Positions 43,531-53,266 of a stretch of 64,000 nucleotides of DNA are shown in pieces. The first letter of the stretch is position 1. Each line of letters begins with the position of its first letter. This stretch comes from Clostridia bacterium (GTDB lineage: Bacteria > Bacillota > Clostridia > Christensenellales > Borkfalkiaceae), in contig JAFQMD010000030.1 of the NCBI GenBank assembly GCA_017396365.1, forward strand, positions 1-64,000, given 5' to 3'. A model generated the notes under the pieces. That model was not told where the DNA came from. It was given only the letters and a program-made list of their open reading frames with translations, and made no database searches. A program made the position numbers and the translations under genes.

Positions 43531-45393
43531 TTATTTTCTTTTTAAATAGATAAAAGATAAAGCCGAAACTTTTATATCTGCAGAACTTTCTTTGCCTTGC
43601 CAAGCGCAACCTTTTGCGGTGTAAACTCTATTTTTAAATTTTGCTTTCCCACCGTAACGAACTCTATCCGAATTAAATACGACGTCGTATTTACCCTTGT
43701 CAAGTCCTACTTTATAAACCTTATCTTCCCCACTAAAGTTTATTACACAAGTAACCGTTTCGCCGTTATATCTTCGCTCGTACGCTAAGACGTTGTTGTC
43801 CGCGTCGTTTGCCTCAAGCCAGTTAAAACCGTCCCATCCGTCGTCGTCGCCGTAAAGGCACGGCTCGTTTAAATAGAAATTGTTGAGTTCTTTAAAAAAT
43901 TGACTAAGGCGATTGTGCTTGTCGTAACCTTTCATAAAAAACTCCAAGCCCTCTTTATACGCCCACTCTTTAAACTGACCGAATTCCGAGCCCATAAACA
44001 TAAGTTTTTTACCGGGGTGCGACATCATATAACCCATAAACGCCCTAACGCCTGCAAATTTTTGCTCGTAACTGCCAAACTGTTTATCAAGGAGCGATTT
44101 TTTACCGTGTACGACTTCGTCATGCGAAATAGGTAAAACGTAATGCTCTGAAAAGGCGTAACAAAGCGAAAAATTAAGTTTATTATGGTCGTATTTTCTA
44201 AAATACGGGTCAATCGGAACGTAAGATAACACGTCGTTCATCCAACCCATATTCCATTTATAGTCAAAACCTAAACCGCCAACGCTCGTAGGCTTTGTTA
44301 TCATTGAATAATCGGTAGATTCTTCAGCAATCATAATAGCGCGTGGAAACGCTCCGTGTACGGCGTCGTTTAACTTCCTTAAAAATGCAATCGCTTCTAA
44401 ATTTTTATTGTCGCCGTATTCGTTAGGAATCCACTCGCCCGGTTTTTTATCGTAATCGAGATAAAGCATTGACGCAACCGCATCCACCCTAATTCCGTCG
44501 ATATGATACTCGTCGAATAAAAAGCACGCGCTTGAAACTAAAAACGATTGAACTTCAGTTCTGCCGTAATCGAATCTTCTCGTCCCCCATGTCGCATGTT
44601 CAATTCTATCCCACCCGTGATTTTCGTAAAGTGGCGCGCCGTCAAACTCGTACAAGCCGTGTTCGTCTTTTGGAAAATGCGCGGGAACCCAGTCAACGAT
44701 TACGCCTATGCCTTGACTGTGAAAGGCGTTGATAAGATATTTAAAATCTTCGGGAGTTCCAAGCCTTGAAGTTATTGCGTAGTATCCAGTAACTTGATAG
44801 CCCCACGAACCGTCGAAAGGATATTCGGTAACGGGCATAAATTCAACGAAGTTATAGCCCATTTTTTTAACGTAAGGAACTAAAATTTTTGCAAGTTCTC
44901 TCGCCGTATATAAACTCCCGTCTTCTTTTCTTACGAAAGAAGTCAAATTGACTTCGTAAACGTTCATAGGAAGATTGTGGTGTTCGCCATTTTGGGCTCT
45001 ACCACTTAAAAACTCGCTATCAGTCCATTTAAATTTTTTAAATTTATAAATTCTCGACGCAGTATTTGGCGCTTTTTCAGCATAAAAAGCAAACGGATCT
45101 GCCTTTAATACAACCCCTTTGCTCGTTTTAATAGCGTATTTGTAGCAATCGAGTTCTTTAGCGTTTTCAACGAACGTTTCAAAAACCCCGTTGCCGATAT
45201 TCGTCATAGGATTAGCGTTTACGTCCCATCCGTTAAAATCGCCGACTAAAAATACAGATTCGGCGGAATTTGCCCAAACCCTAAAAGTTACCCCGTTTTT
45301 TTTGCCCACTTTATCAAAATGAGCGCCGAAATACTCGTACGATTTAAAGTTTGTCCCTTGGTGGAATAAATATTTAGGAATAGAATCGCTCAT
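43531..45393 (-). CDS. glgB: 1,4-alpha-glucan branching enzyme
   Basis: This 620-residue GH13 enzyme introduces alpha-1,6 branches. An N-terminal CBM48 (GVTFRVWANSAESVFLVGDFNGW) precedes the barrel. DWVPAHFPKDEHGL, DGIRVDAVASMLYLDY (nucleophile aspartate), IAEEST (acid) and ISHDEVVHGKKS are the active-site blocks. It is the first gene of the glycogen operon, behind the promoter at 45414-45442. Confidence 0.96.
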   Translation of the reverse strand: MSDSIPKYLFHQGTNFKSYEYFGAHFDKVGKKNGVTFRVWANSAESVFLVGDFNGWDVNANPMTNIGNGVFETFVENAKELDCYKYAIKTSKGVVLKADPFAFYAEKAPNTASRIYKFKKFKWTDSEFLSGRAQNGEHHNLPMNVYEVNLTSFVRKEDGSLYTARELAKILVPYVKKMGYNFVEFMPVTEYPFDGSWGYQVTGYYAITSRLGTPEDFKYLINAFHSQGIGVIVDWVPAHFPKDEHGLYEFDGAPLYENHGWDRIEHATWGTRRFDYGRTEVQSFLVSSACFLFDEYHIDGIRVDAVASMLYLDYDKKPGEWIPNEYGDNKNLEAIAFLRKLNDAVHGAFPRAIMIAEESTDYSMITKPTSVGGLGFDYKWNMGWMNDVLSYVPIDPYFRKYDHNKLNFSLCYAFSEHYVLPISHDEVVHGKKSLLDKQFGSYEQKFAGVRAFMGYMMSHPGKKLMFMGSEFGQFKEWAYKEGLEFFMKGYDKHNRLSQFFKELNNFYLNEPCLYGDDDGWDGFNWLEANDADNNVLAYERRYNGETVTCVINFSGEDKVYKVGLDKGKYDVVFNSDRVRYGGKAKFKNRVYTAKGCAWQGKESSADIKVSALSFIYLKRK

Positions 45394-45413
45394 AGTCGTC
45401 TCCTTACTTATAT

Positions 45414-45442
45414 ATTATACTATATAATATATATTATTTCAA
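45414..45442 (-). promoter_or_regulatory. Promoter of the glycogen operon
   Basis: TTGAAA (45442-45437), a 17-base spacer made almost entirely of alternating A and T, and TATAAT (45419-45414). It drives glgB and, by spacing, glgC-glgD-glgA-glgP-GH13-alkD-tex. Confidence 0.85.
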
Positions 45443-45502
45443 TAGCAAATTAAAAAATTTTGGCATTTTTACCAAAAGTTAGTAAATTTTGTTGAAAAAA
45501 TA

Positions 45503-45548
45503 AACGGATTTGGCTACTTCAAAAAAATTTAAAATAACCAAATCCGTA
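45503..45548 (-). terminator. Terminator after pgi
   Basis: On the minus strand ACGGATTTGGTTA and TAGCCAAATCCGT pair across a loop of about 18 bases and are followed by TTATTTTTT. It closes the long sbcD-pgi run and precedes the glgB promoter. Confidence 0.75.
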
Positions 45549-45560
45549 TTCATTATTCAA

Positions 45561-46997
45561 TTAGCAAGTAAATTCAGTTTTTTTAGCGGGAGCAGAATTG
45601 AGTTCTGCTTTCTTTGCTTCATAACCTTTTCTACCGAGTAAAGCGTAAGTTGCGTTCTTTCCGTTTTCTACGCCCGGTTGATTGTATGTGTTAACGTTTA
45701 AAAGTTCGCCTGCAAACGCAGTTTCCATCTCAAAGAAATATAAAAGTTCGCCGATAGTAAAAGCGTTGATTTCAGGAAGATAAATAGTGTGGTTTAACCT
45801 TTCTTTAACAGTCAATGCGTATTCGGTTGCAGACCTTTCGGCGTCGATAAGTTCGTTCATAGTATGTCCGCAAAGGAAATGAACGTCGGGGATATCGTGG
45901 CAACCGTCGGAAATTACTACTTCTTCTCTATATTTATCTACAGCCAAGAAAGTTATAACCTTATCAAACGGACCTTCGGTGTATAATTGAACTTGACTGT
46001 GTTGGTCGGTAACGCCGAGCGATTTAACTGGCGTTTGACCTGCGTTTACAACTTTTCCGTCGTTGTCAACTTCTTTACCGAGCGATTCAGCCCAAAGTTG
46101 GCAATACCAGTCGGCAATAAATTTAAGCCCGTCTGCATACGGCATCATAACTGAAATATTCTTGCCGTTTTTCATTGCGATATATTGAAGCGTTGCATTC
46201 ACAAGCGCAGGGTTTTTGTAGAAAGAATCGTTCATACAAAGTTTATCCATATAAGCCGCGCCAGCGAGCATTTCAGCAATATCAATACCTAAAACAGCCG
46301 CAGGAAGTAAACCTACGGGGCAAAGTTCTGAAAATCTTCCGCCTACGCCGTCGGGAATATAAAACGTTTTAAAATCTTCGGATTTTGCTAACTTTATTAG
46401 ATTGCCTGCATTTGAAGAAGTCGTTGCAATAATATGGTCTTTCGCCTTATCGCCGAGTTTTTGTTTTAAAAGGTCGTAAATGATAAGGTATTGAGTCATT
46501 GTCTCGCTCGTTGCGCCACTTTTAGTAATTACGTTAAACACGGTTTCTTCAACGTTAATAACGTCTAAAAGGGCTTTCATTCTCTCTGGGTCAACGTTGT
46601 CTTCAACGTAAAATTTTGGACCTTTTCTCACCTTGTTTGGAAGGTCGTTATAGTGCAAATGACAAAGCGCTTGGAATACGGCAATCGGACCTAACGCGCT
46701 ACCGCCGATACCTAAAACTACGAAATTTTTTGCAGTTTTTCTTATTTTCTTAGCAGTTTCATTGATATCTTTTACTATATCTGCTTGATTAAAAGGAAGA
46801 TCCATCCAACCGAGCCATCCCTTGCCCCTTGAATTTTTAATTCTTTCAAGAGCGCGGAGAGCGTTGCTCCTTTCAGAATTTATCATTTTGAGTGTAAAAC
46901 CCTCTTTTTCGCCTACGAATTCACTCATCATATTATTGTAATCTAAGCGAATTCTCATTGAGTTTCTCCACTCTCTGTTTAAATAACGTTTTGCCAT
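45561..46997 (-). CDS. pgi: Glucose-6-phosphate isomerase
   Basis: Pgi interconverts glucose-6-phosphate and fructose-6-phosphate. The start used is ATG 46997 (MAKRYLNREWRN), with AAAGGAG in front. It has 478 residues, somewhat longer than the usual 450 of Firmicutes owing to N- and C-terminal additions. VLGIGGSALGPIA, VITKSGATSETM and LGVTDQHSQVQLY are the sugar-phosphate and catalytic blocks. It is last in the long operon and lies next to the glycogen genes whose products it links to glycolysis. Confidence 0.95.
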   Translation of the reverse strand: MAKRYLNREWRNSMRIRLDYNNMMSEFVGEKEGFTLKMINSERSNALRALERIKNSRGKGWLGWMDLPFNQADIVKDINETAKKIRKTAKNFVVLGIGGSALGPIAVFQALCHLHYNDLPNKVRKGPKFYVEDNVDPERMKALLDVINVEETVFNVITKSGATSETMTQYLIIYDLLKQKLGDKAKDHIIATTSSNAGNLIKLAKSEDFKTFYIPDGVGGRFSELCPVGLLPAAVLGIDIAEMLAGAAYMDKLCMNDSFYKNPALVNATLQYIAMKNGKNISVMMPYADGLKFIADWYCQLWAESLGKEVDNDGKVVNAGQTPVKSLGVTDQHSQVQLYTEGPFDKVITFLAVDKYREEVVISDGCHDIPDVHFLCGHTMNELIDAERSATEYALTVKERLNHTIYLPEINAFTIGELLYFFEMETAFAGELLNVNTYNQPGVENGKNATYALLGRKGYEAKKAELNSAPAKKTEFTC

Positions 46998-47011
46998 AAT
47001 ATTCTCCTTTA

Positions 47012-47803
47012 TCAAAATATTTTATATTTTAATTCATTTAAGAATTCTAAACTTTCAACGATTTCAATATCGCTTTTAAAATCGTCTTTGTAAACTTCGA
47101 TTAGCATCCCACCGTCAAAGCCTACGTCTTTTAATCTTTTGAATAAGTCTTCAAAGTCAAATACGCCTTGCCCCGGAAGTCTTATTTTTCCGTTTTCATC
47201 CACGTCGGAAAGGTGTACCGTTTTTAAATTCTCACCCATTTCTTTTATATAATCTGCGTAACTAAACCCAGATAATCTCGCTTGTTTTACGTCGAGCGTT
47301 GCTAAAAGACTAGGCGCGTACTTTTTAATTTCCTTAAAATATCCAACCCTGTTATAAAGCGCCCAAGGTACGTTTTCAAGGCAAATACGAACGTCATACT
47401 TACTTGCAAAATCGCAGAGTCTTTCTATCCTTTTGCCGTTTTTAAAATAATCGTCGTAATCTCCGCCCTTTTTAATTCTCGCCCTGCCGTGCATAGTATA
47501 AAAGTTTGCGCCCAACGTTTTTGCAATTTTTAAAACGTTTTGAAAAGTTCTTTCCGCGTCGGCGTACGCTCTATCAAAAGGCGAAAATAATTCAGTCTCA
47601 AAAGTTAAAGTCGCCACGTGAACTGAATGCACTTTTAAGTCGCCCTTATTCTTAAGTAAAAGTTCGCCGTATTCCGTCGTATATTCAGACGGACACTCTA
47701 AAAACACTTCGCAAATTTTTGCGCCTAAATCGTCTATGCGCGATATAGAATTTTCATTGTACATACGCAAGAAAAAAGTTGCTGTTGAAACGCCTATTTC
47801 CAT
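47012..47803 (-). CDS. Sugar phosphate isomerase/epimerase family protein (TIM barrel)
   Basis: The 263-residue protein has the xylose-isomerase-like/AP endonuclease 2 fold. Metal-site blocks are visible: VHSVHVA, YTMHGRAR, CLENVPW, ATLDVKQARL, KTVHLSDVDE and GGMLIEVY. Substrate cannot be assigned. Its neighbour pgi suggests carbohydrate metabolism, but endonuclease IV-like members share the fold. It follows clpC by 6 bases. Confidence 0.87.
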   Translation of the reverse strand: MEIGVSTATFFLRMYNENSISRIDDLGAKICEVFLECPSEYTTEYGELLLKNKGDLKVHSVHVATLTFETELFSPFDRAYADAERTFQNVLKIAKTLGANFYTMHGRARIKKGGDYDDYFKNGKRIERLCDFASKYDVRICLENVPWALYNRVGYFKEIKKYAPSLLATLDVKQARLSGFSYADYIKEMGENLKTVHLSDVDENGKIRLPGQGVFDFEDLFKRLKDVGFDGGMLIEVYKDDFKSDIEIVESLEFLNELKYKIF

Positions 47804-47809
47804 TTTTCA

Positions 47810-50251
47810 TCACTTCTTTATATAAGTAATTTTTCCCGAATCGGCGTAGATTGTAACGCTATCTCCGTTTTCAATCCTACCTGCAATAATCTCTTCGGAA
47901 AGCATATCTTCAATTCTTCTTTGAATTGCCCTTCTAAGCGGTCTTGCGCCGTAGATCTCGTCGTAACCTTCGTTGATTATAACGTCAGAAGCGCTTGCCG
48001 CTATCGTAAGTTTGATATCGCGCTCTTTCAAGCGTTTTTTGAGTTTATCAAGCAAAATGTCGGCAATCTTAGAACAATCTTCTTTAGAAAGCGGTTTAAA
48101 TACGATAATATCGTCCAACCTGTTTAAAAATTCTGGGCTAAACTTTTGCTTTAAGGCGTTGAAAATCTTATCTTTTAACTCGTCTTCTTCTCTTTCCTGT
48201 CCTGCAAAACCAAAAGTCGGTTTATTTGCCGAAATATTTGCGCCGACGTTAGACGTTAAAATTATAATCGTATTTTTAAAATTGATAAGTTTACCCTTGT
48301 TATCAGTAAGCCGTCCTTCGTCTAAAATTTGAAGCATAAGGTTGAAAATTTCAGGGTGAGCCTTTTCAATTTCGTCAAATAAAACTACAGAATACGGCTT
48401 TCTTCTTACCTTATCGCTTAAAACTCCAGCCTCTTCATAGCCGACAAGCCCCGGTGGCGCGCCGATAAGTTTAGACACCGAACTCTTGTCCATATATTCG
48501 CTCATGTCAATTCTTATAAGAGCGTTATCGTCGCCGAATACGACGTTTGCAATGGCTTTTGAAAGTTCGGTTTTACCAACGCCAGTAGGCCCAACGAAAA
48601 TAAACGAGCCAATCGGACGGTTTGGATCTTTAATACTTGCTCTCGCTCTTTTTATCGCTTTAGAAACTGCGGTTACCGCCGTATCTTGACCTATTACCCT
48701 TTCTTTTAAATCGTCTTCAAGCGCCAAGAGTTTTTCACTTTCGCTTGCAGTCAATTTAGTGAGCGGAATTTTAGTATTTTCGGATATAATTTCGGCTACG
48801 TCGTTTTCTTTTATAGACGGCATTGACGAACTTCTAACTTCGTTTAGTTTACTTTCAATTTCGTCTATTTTATCTTGTAATTTATTGATTTTTTCTTGTA
48901 ATACGCCCACTTGCTCGTAATTTCCGATACTTCTATTATAATCGCGTTCGCTTACGAGATTCATAATTTGCTGAACTTTTGAACTGTACTCGTTAGGCAT
49001 ACTTCTCATTTTTAAATTTGCCTTTGCCGCCGCCTCGTCAATAAGGTCAATTGCTTTGTCGGGCAAGTTTTTATCTGTGATATACCTATCTGAAAGAACG
49101 ACAGCCGCCTTTATAGCCTCGTCGGTAATAATTACGTTGTGGTGGGCTTCAAATTTATCTCTAAGCCCTTTTAAAATAAGTATGGCGCTTTGAACGTCGG
49201 GGGCTTCAACGAGTATCGGTTGAAATCTACGCTCCATTGCAGAGTCTGGCTCGATATAACGCCTATATTCGTCTATCGTAGTTGCGCCGATAGTTTGAAT
49301 TTCTCCCCTTGCAAGCATAGGCTTTAGCATATCCGCTAAATCCATATTGCCGTCACCAGAATTACCAGCGCCCATAATATTGTGAATTTCGTCAATAAAT
49401 AATATAATATTGCCTTGATTTTGAACGTAAGTAATGGCTTGTTGAAATCTCTCTTCAAACTCGCCCCTATACTTAGTTCCTGCAAGTAATCCTGAAAGAT
49501 TGATGGAAAATATAATTTTATCACGCAACGTATCCGGCACTTGTCCAAGCGCAATTTGCATTGCAAGACCTTCAACTACGGCGCTTTTACCAACGCCTGG
49601 TTCACCGATTAAAACGGGGCTGTTTTTAGTACGCCTTGACAAAGATTGAATTATTCTATCTATTTCTTTATCTCTACCTATAACGGGGTCTAATTTACCT
49701 GCCCTTGCCTTTGCCGTCAAATCGTAACCGAATTTATTGAGCGGACTATCCCCCGAAACGCTTGGAGCGTGAGAATCCGTTGTTTCTTGACCTTGATTTT
49801 GACTATCGTCCGTTTCGGCGTTTGCTAAACTGAACACTTTGCCAGTGAGTTCGCTTTCAAACGCGTCGTAATCAACCCCCATATGTTTAAGTAGAACTGC
49901 TGCCTTACTTTCCCTTTTTTTCAAAATGGCAAGCAAAAGGTGTTCGGTCGAAACAAACCCTGCTTTCGAACGGTCGGAAATCTTGCCCGCATCGTCGATT
50001 ACGCCCTTAGCCTCAGGTGTAAAATCTCCCAAATTCGATTTGTAATTAAAGGTTTTTTTGAGTATTTCAACGTAATTTTTAAGGTCAACGCCGTAAGAGA
50101 CCAAGCATTTACAAGCCTCGCACTTAGGAAGTGTCAAAAGCCCGTATAAAATATGCTCAGACCCAACGTAATTTAGTTTGCATTTACGCGAAAGCGCCTT
50201 GGCGTTTTTTATCGCCTGAAATACCCCTTCGGTGAATTTTATATTCTCCAT
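47810..50251 (-). CDS. clpC: ATP-dependent Clp protease ATP-binding subunit ClpC
   Basis: This 813-residue AAA+ unfoldase delivers proteins to ClpP. Two N-terminal repeat domains (residues about 1-145) precede a first ATPase with Walker A GEPGVGKSAV and a second with GPTGVGKTEL. Between them lies a UVR-like middle region (SERDYNRSIGNYEQVGVLQEKI). FDEIEKAHP is the second Walker B. The usual clpC operon partners (ctsR, mcsA, mcsB) are absent; the neighbours here are galU and a TIM-barrel isomerase. Confidence 0.95.
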   Translation of the reverse strand: MENIKFTEGVFQAIKNAKALSRKCKLNYVGSEHILYGLLTLPKCEACKCLVSYGVDLKNYVEILKKTFNYKSNLGDFTPEAKGVIDDAGKISDRSKAGFVSTEHLLLAILKKRESKAAVLLKHMGVDYDAFESELTGKVFSLANAETDDSQNQGQETTDSHAPSVSGDSPLNKFGYDLTAKARAGKLDPVIGRDKEIDRIIQSLSRRTKNSPVLIGEPGVGKSAVVEGLAMQIALGQVPDTLRDKIIFSINLSGLLAGTKYRGEFEERFQQAITYVQNQGNIILFIDEIHNIMGAGNSGDGNMDLADMLKPMLARGEIQTIGATTIDEYRRYIEPDSAMERRFQPILVEAPDVQSAILILKGLRDKFEAHHNVIITDEAIKAAVVLSDRYITDKNLPDKAIDLIDEAAAKANLKMRSMPNEYSSKVQQIMNLVSERDYNRSIGNYEQVGVLQEKINKLQDKIDEIESKLNEVRSSSMPSIKENDVAEIISENTKIPLTKLTASESEKLLALEDDLKERVIGQDTAVTAVSKAIKRARASIKDPNRPIGSFIFVGPTGVGKTELSKAIANVVFGDDNALIRIDMSEYMDKSSVSKLIGAPPGLVGYEEAGVLSDKVRRKPYSVVLFDEIEKAHPEIFNLMLQILDEGRLTDNKGKLINFKNTIIILTSNVGANISANKPTFGFAGQEREEDELKDKIFNALKQKFSPEFLNRLDDIIVFKPLSKEDCSKIADILLDKLKKRLKERDIKLTIAASASDVIINEGYDEIYGARPLRRAIQRRIEDMLSEEIIAGRIENGDSVTIYADSGKITYIKK

Positions 50252-50260
50252 ACTTTAAGA

Positions 50261-51130
50261 TTAAACTAATTCCTTTAAATATTCTTTTAACTTTTCACCA
50301 AGTTCTTTATCTCTAAGTCCGTATTCGATATTTGCCTTTAAATAGCCGAACCTATCACCCATGTCGTATCTCGTACCTTTGAAAACGTAAGCGAGCGCGC
50401 CGTTTTGATGAGCCTCTACGTCCAAAGCGTCGGTAAATTGATATTCTCCGTTAGCGCCCGGCTTTAAATCTCTTATGATATCGAAAATTTTTGGCGAACA
50501 AACGTATCTGCCGAGTGGGGCTAAATCGCTCTTTGCCTCTTCTTTTTTAGGCTTTTCAGTAACCTTTACCATATTGTAAACGTCTTCTTCTAAAACCTTG
50601 TCGAATTCTACTGCTGCATACTTTGAAACGTCGTCGTAGCCAACTCTTTTACATCCTAAAACGGTCTTTCCGTATTTTTCGTACAAGTCAATAAGTTGAC
50701 CTGTTACCGGGCGACCGTCATTATACATAACGTCGTCGCCGAAAAGTACGGCAAAAGGCTCGCCGTTTACGAATTCTTCAGCGAGAGCGACTGCGCTTGC
50801 AGTTCCGTTTTGAACTTCTTGAACTACGCATCTAATATTTGCCATGCCAGTAGGATATTGAACTTCTTTTAAAAAGTCCAACTTACCCTTGCTTTCGAGC
50901 ATAGTTTCAAGTTCTTCAGCCTTTTCAAAATGGCTTTCAAGTATTTCTTTTTTATATCCTACGATAAATAAAATATCGGTTATTCCACTATTTACGACTT
51001 CTTCTGCTATAACCTGTAACGCAGGTTTGTTAAGAATTGGGAGCATAGGCTTTGGAACAGCCTTTGTAAACGGTAAAAATCTCGTGCCGTAACCTGCTAC
51101 GGGAATAACTGCTTTTGTTACTTTTTGCAT
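50261..51130 (-). CDS. galU: UTP--glucose-1-phosphate uridylyltransferase
   Basis: GalU makes UDP-glucose, used for envelope sugars and by galT. The start used is ATG 51130 (MQKVTKAVIPVAGYGTRFLP), preceded by AAGGAG; upstream residues overlap upp. It is about 289 residues long. AGYGTRFLPFTKAVPKPMLPI is the nucleotide-binding loop, and LFGDDVMYN holds a metal-binding acid. It follows upp by 10 bases. Confidence 0.95.
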   Translation of the reverse strand: MQKVTKAVIPVAGYGTRFLPFTKAVPKPMLPILNKPALQVIAEEVVNSGITDILFIVGYKKEILESHFEKAEELETMLESKGKLDFLKEVQYPTGMANIRCVVQEVQNGTASAVALAEEFVNGEPFAVLFGDDVMYNDGRPVTGQLIDLYEKYGKTVLGCKRVGYDDVSKYAAVEFDKVLEEDVYNMVKVTEKPKKEEAKSDLAPLGRYVCSPKIFDIIRDLKPGANGEYQFTDALDVEAHQNGALAYVFKGTRYDMGDRFGYLKANIEYGLRDKELGEKLKEYLKELV

Positions 51131-51140
51131 AATTTTCTCC

Positions 51141-51770
51141 TTATTTAGTTCCGAAAAGTCTGTCGCCTGCATCTCCAAGACCTGGAAGAATATAAGCGTG
51201 ATCGTTGAGTTTTTCGTCTAACGCAGCGATATACACTTCAACGTCAGGATGAGCGTCGGTAACCGCTTTTACACCTTCTGGAGCGGCGATTAAATTCATA
51301 AGTTTAATATCTTTACAACCCCTGTCTTTAAGGAATTGAATTGCGGCAACTGCGCTTCCGCCAGTAGCGAGCATCGGGTCAACGACGATAAGAGTTCTTT
51401 CTTCAGCGTCAACCGGTAATTTGCAGTAATATTCAACCGGCATGTGCGTTTCGGGATCTCTATAAAGTCCGATATGTCCTACTTTTGCATTTGGAACAAG
51501 AGTTAAAATACCGTCAACCATTCCAAGACCTGCTCTTAAAATAGGAACTACACCTAAACTTCTACCTGCCATTTCTTTACCAGTCATTTTGCACATTGGG
51601 GTTTCGATTTCAACGTCGGAAAGCGGAAGATTTCTCGTTACTTCATACGCCATTAAAAGCGAAATTTCGTTAGCAAGTGCTCTGAAATCTTTAGTGTTAG
51701 TTTCCTTTTTTCTAAGCAAGGTAACTTTGTGTTGGATAAGTGGGTGATCAAGTACGAAAACTTTACTCAT
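51141..51770 (-). CDS. upp: Uracil phosphoribosyltransferase
   Basis: This 209-residue salvage enzyme makes UMP from uracil and [19 protein letters not shown] is the PRPP-binding loop, and GLVP-like [14 protein letters not shown] and [10 protein letters not shown] are conserved at the active site. Its stop lies 10 bases before galU. It follows rpiB by 46 bases, and the rpiB-upp pairing is common in Firmicutes. Confidence 0.97.
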   Translation of the reverse strand: MSKVFVLDHPLIQHKVTLLRKKETNTKDFRALANEISLLMAYEVTRNLPLSDVEIETPMCKMTGKEMAGRSLGVVPILRAGLGMVDGILTLVPNAKVGHIGLYRDPETHMPVEYYCKLPVDAEERTLIVVDPMLATGGSAVAAIQFLKDRGCKDIKLMNLIAAPEGVKAVTDAHPDVEVYIAALDEKLNDHAYILPGLGDAGDRLFGTK

Positions 51771-51816
51771 ATGTTTCTCCTTAAAATATATTTTGTAGCG
51801 CCTTTCGGCTTATTTT

Positions 51817-52266
51817 TTATTTTGAATATTTCTTTTCGATTTCTCTTATGGTTTCAAGCCTTGCAACGTGCCTACCGCCTTCAAATTCAGTAGTCAAAAA
51901 CAATTCGACGATATCTATCATAAGTTCCGCTGCAATTACTCTTTCGCCAAAAGCGATTACGTTGGAATCGTTATGTTGGCGCGTTGCTCTTGCCGAAAAG
52001 GTGTCGTGGCAATGCGCGCATCTGATACCTGGGACTTTATTCGCTACGATACTCATACCTATACCCGTACCGCAAATCAAAATTCCCCTATCGAATTCTC
52101 CGCTTGCAACCGCCTCGGCAACCTTTGCGCCAAACTCTGCGTAGTTGCACGAGTCTGTCGTATAAGAACCAAAATCTTTATATTCATATCCGTTTTTTTC
52201 AAGATATTCAATAAGAGTCGGTTTTAATTTTATTCCTGCATGATCGTTTCCAATTGCAATTTTCAT
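51817..52266 (-). CDS. rpiB: Ribose-5-phosphate isomerase B
   Basis: This 149-residue enzyme interconverts ribose-5- and ribulose-5-phosphate. GNDHAGIKLK at the start, ICGTGIGMSIVANK (catalytic cysteine) and RCAHCHDTFSARATRQHND are the family signatures. Its start is one base after the tsaC stop. Confidence 0.96.
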   Translation of the reverse strand: MKIAIGNDHAGIKLKPTLIEYLEKNGYEYKDFGSYTTDSCNYAEFGAKVAEAVASGEFDRGILICGTGIGMSIVANKVPGIRCAHCHDTFSARATRQHNDSNVIAFGERVIAAELMIDIVELFLTTEFEGGRHVARLETIREIEKKYSK

Positions 52267-52267
52267 T

Positions 52268-53263
52268 TTATCTCCTTTCGCACGCTTTTGAAAGCCTATT
52301 CATTATACCAACGTCAACGTCGCTACCCGTTTTTACTTCAAAAGCAATCAAAACGTCGGCAATTTTTTCGCCTTTATGCAAGGCGTCGTACAAATTTGAC
52401 GCTATTTCACTTGCCGTATTGCCCAAATTTAACACGTTTCCATTTAATTTTTTAGCAATTTCTCCGTCGCACATATAATACGGCGTCAAGCCACTTTTTA
52501 AAGATTGATTATAAAACTCAATCGCCTTATCTAACTCGTCTCTCCCAAACAACGCCGTTTGGCATTTTGGAGAATAATGACGGTATTTCATACCCGGCGC
52601 GCGAACTTTATCCGTAGGTAAATTCTTTGAATATTCGCATCTTCCGACGACTTTTTTAATCATCTCTGCGGTTACTAAACCGCTACGGAGAATTATCGGC
52701 GTTTCCGTAGTTACGTCAAGAACCGTACTTTCAATTCCGCCTTGACATTTTCCACCGTCTAAAATAAGTGGGATTTTGCCTTTTAAATCTTCGTAAACGT
52801 GTTCTGCGGTAACGGGACTAGTGTGTTTTGACGCATTTGCAGACGGCGCTGCAATCGGCACGTCAACCGACTTTAAAAACTCTTGCGCTCCGTCGTGCAT
52901 AGGTATTCTAATCCCAACCGTATCAAGCCCACAAGTTGCCACGGGACTTACAACTCCACGGCTTTTGTAAACCATAGTAATAGGCCCCGGAACGAACGCC
53001 TCGCGAAGTTTATATACGTAGTCGTGTTCGACTTTTACGATTTTATCAACGTCGTAATCTCTATGCAAATGCACTATTAACGGATTATCTTGCGGACGGC
53101 CTTTTGCTATAAAAATCTTTTTAACAGCGTCGTCTAAAAATGCAAAGCCAGCAAGTCCGTAAACGGTTTCGGTAGGAAAGCCTACGACCTCCCCACTCAA
53201 AACGTAATCTTTGGCAATTTGTAAGGATTTATCGTTGATTTTTAAAACTTTTGTGTCAAACAT
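52268..53263 (-). CDS. tsaC: L-threonylcarbamoyladenylate synthase (Sua5 type)
   Basis: The 331-residue protein makes threonylcarbamoyl-AMP for the t6A modification of tRNAs. FPTETVYGLAG and PLIVHLH form the N-terminal YrdC domain; PAPSANASKHTSPVTAEHV and GGKCQGGIESTV are later blocks. A C-terminal Sua5 domain (about 215-331, with APGMKYRHYSPK) makes it the longer form. The start is 3 bases after dnaB with a weak ribosome binding site, suggesting translational coupling. Confidence 0.94.
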   Translation of the reverse strand: MFDTKVLKINDKSLQIAKDYVLSGEVVGFPTETVYGLAGFAFLDDAVKKIFIAKGRPQDNPLIVHLHRDYDVDKIVKVEHDYVYKLREAFVPGPITMVYKSRGVVSPVATCGLDTVGIRIPMHDGAQEFLKSVDVPIAAPSANASKHTSPVTAEHVYEDLKGKIPLILDGGKCQGGIESTVLDVTTETPIILRSGLVTAEMIKKVVGRCEYSKNLPTDKVRAPGMKYRHYSPKCQTALFGRDELDKAIEFYNQSLKSGLTPYYMCDGEIAKKLNGNVLNLGNTASEIASNLYDALHKGEKIADVLIAFEVKTGSDVDVGIMNRLSKACERR

Positions 53264-53266
53264 AGT

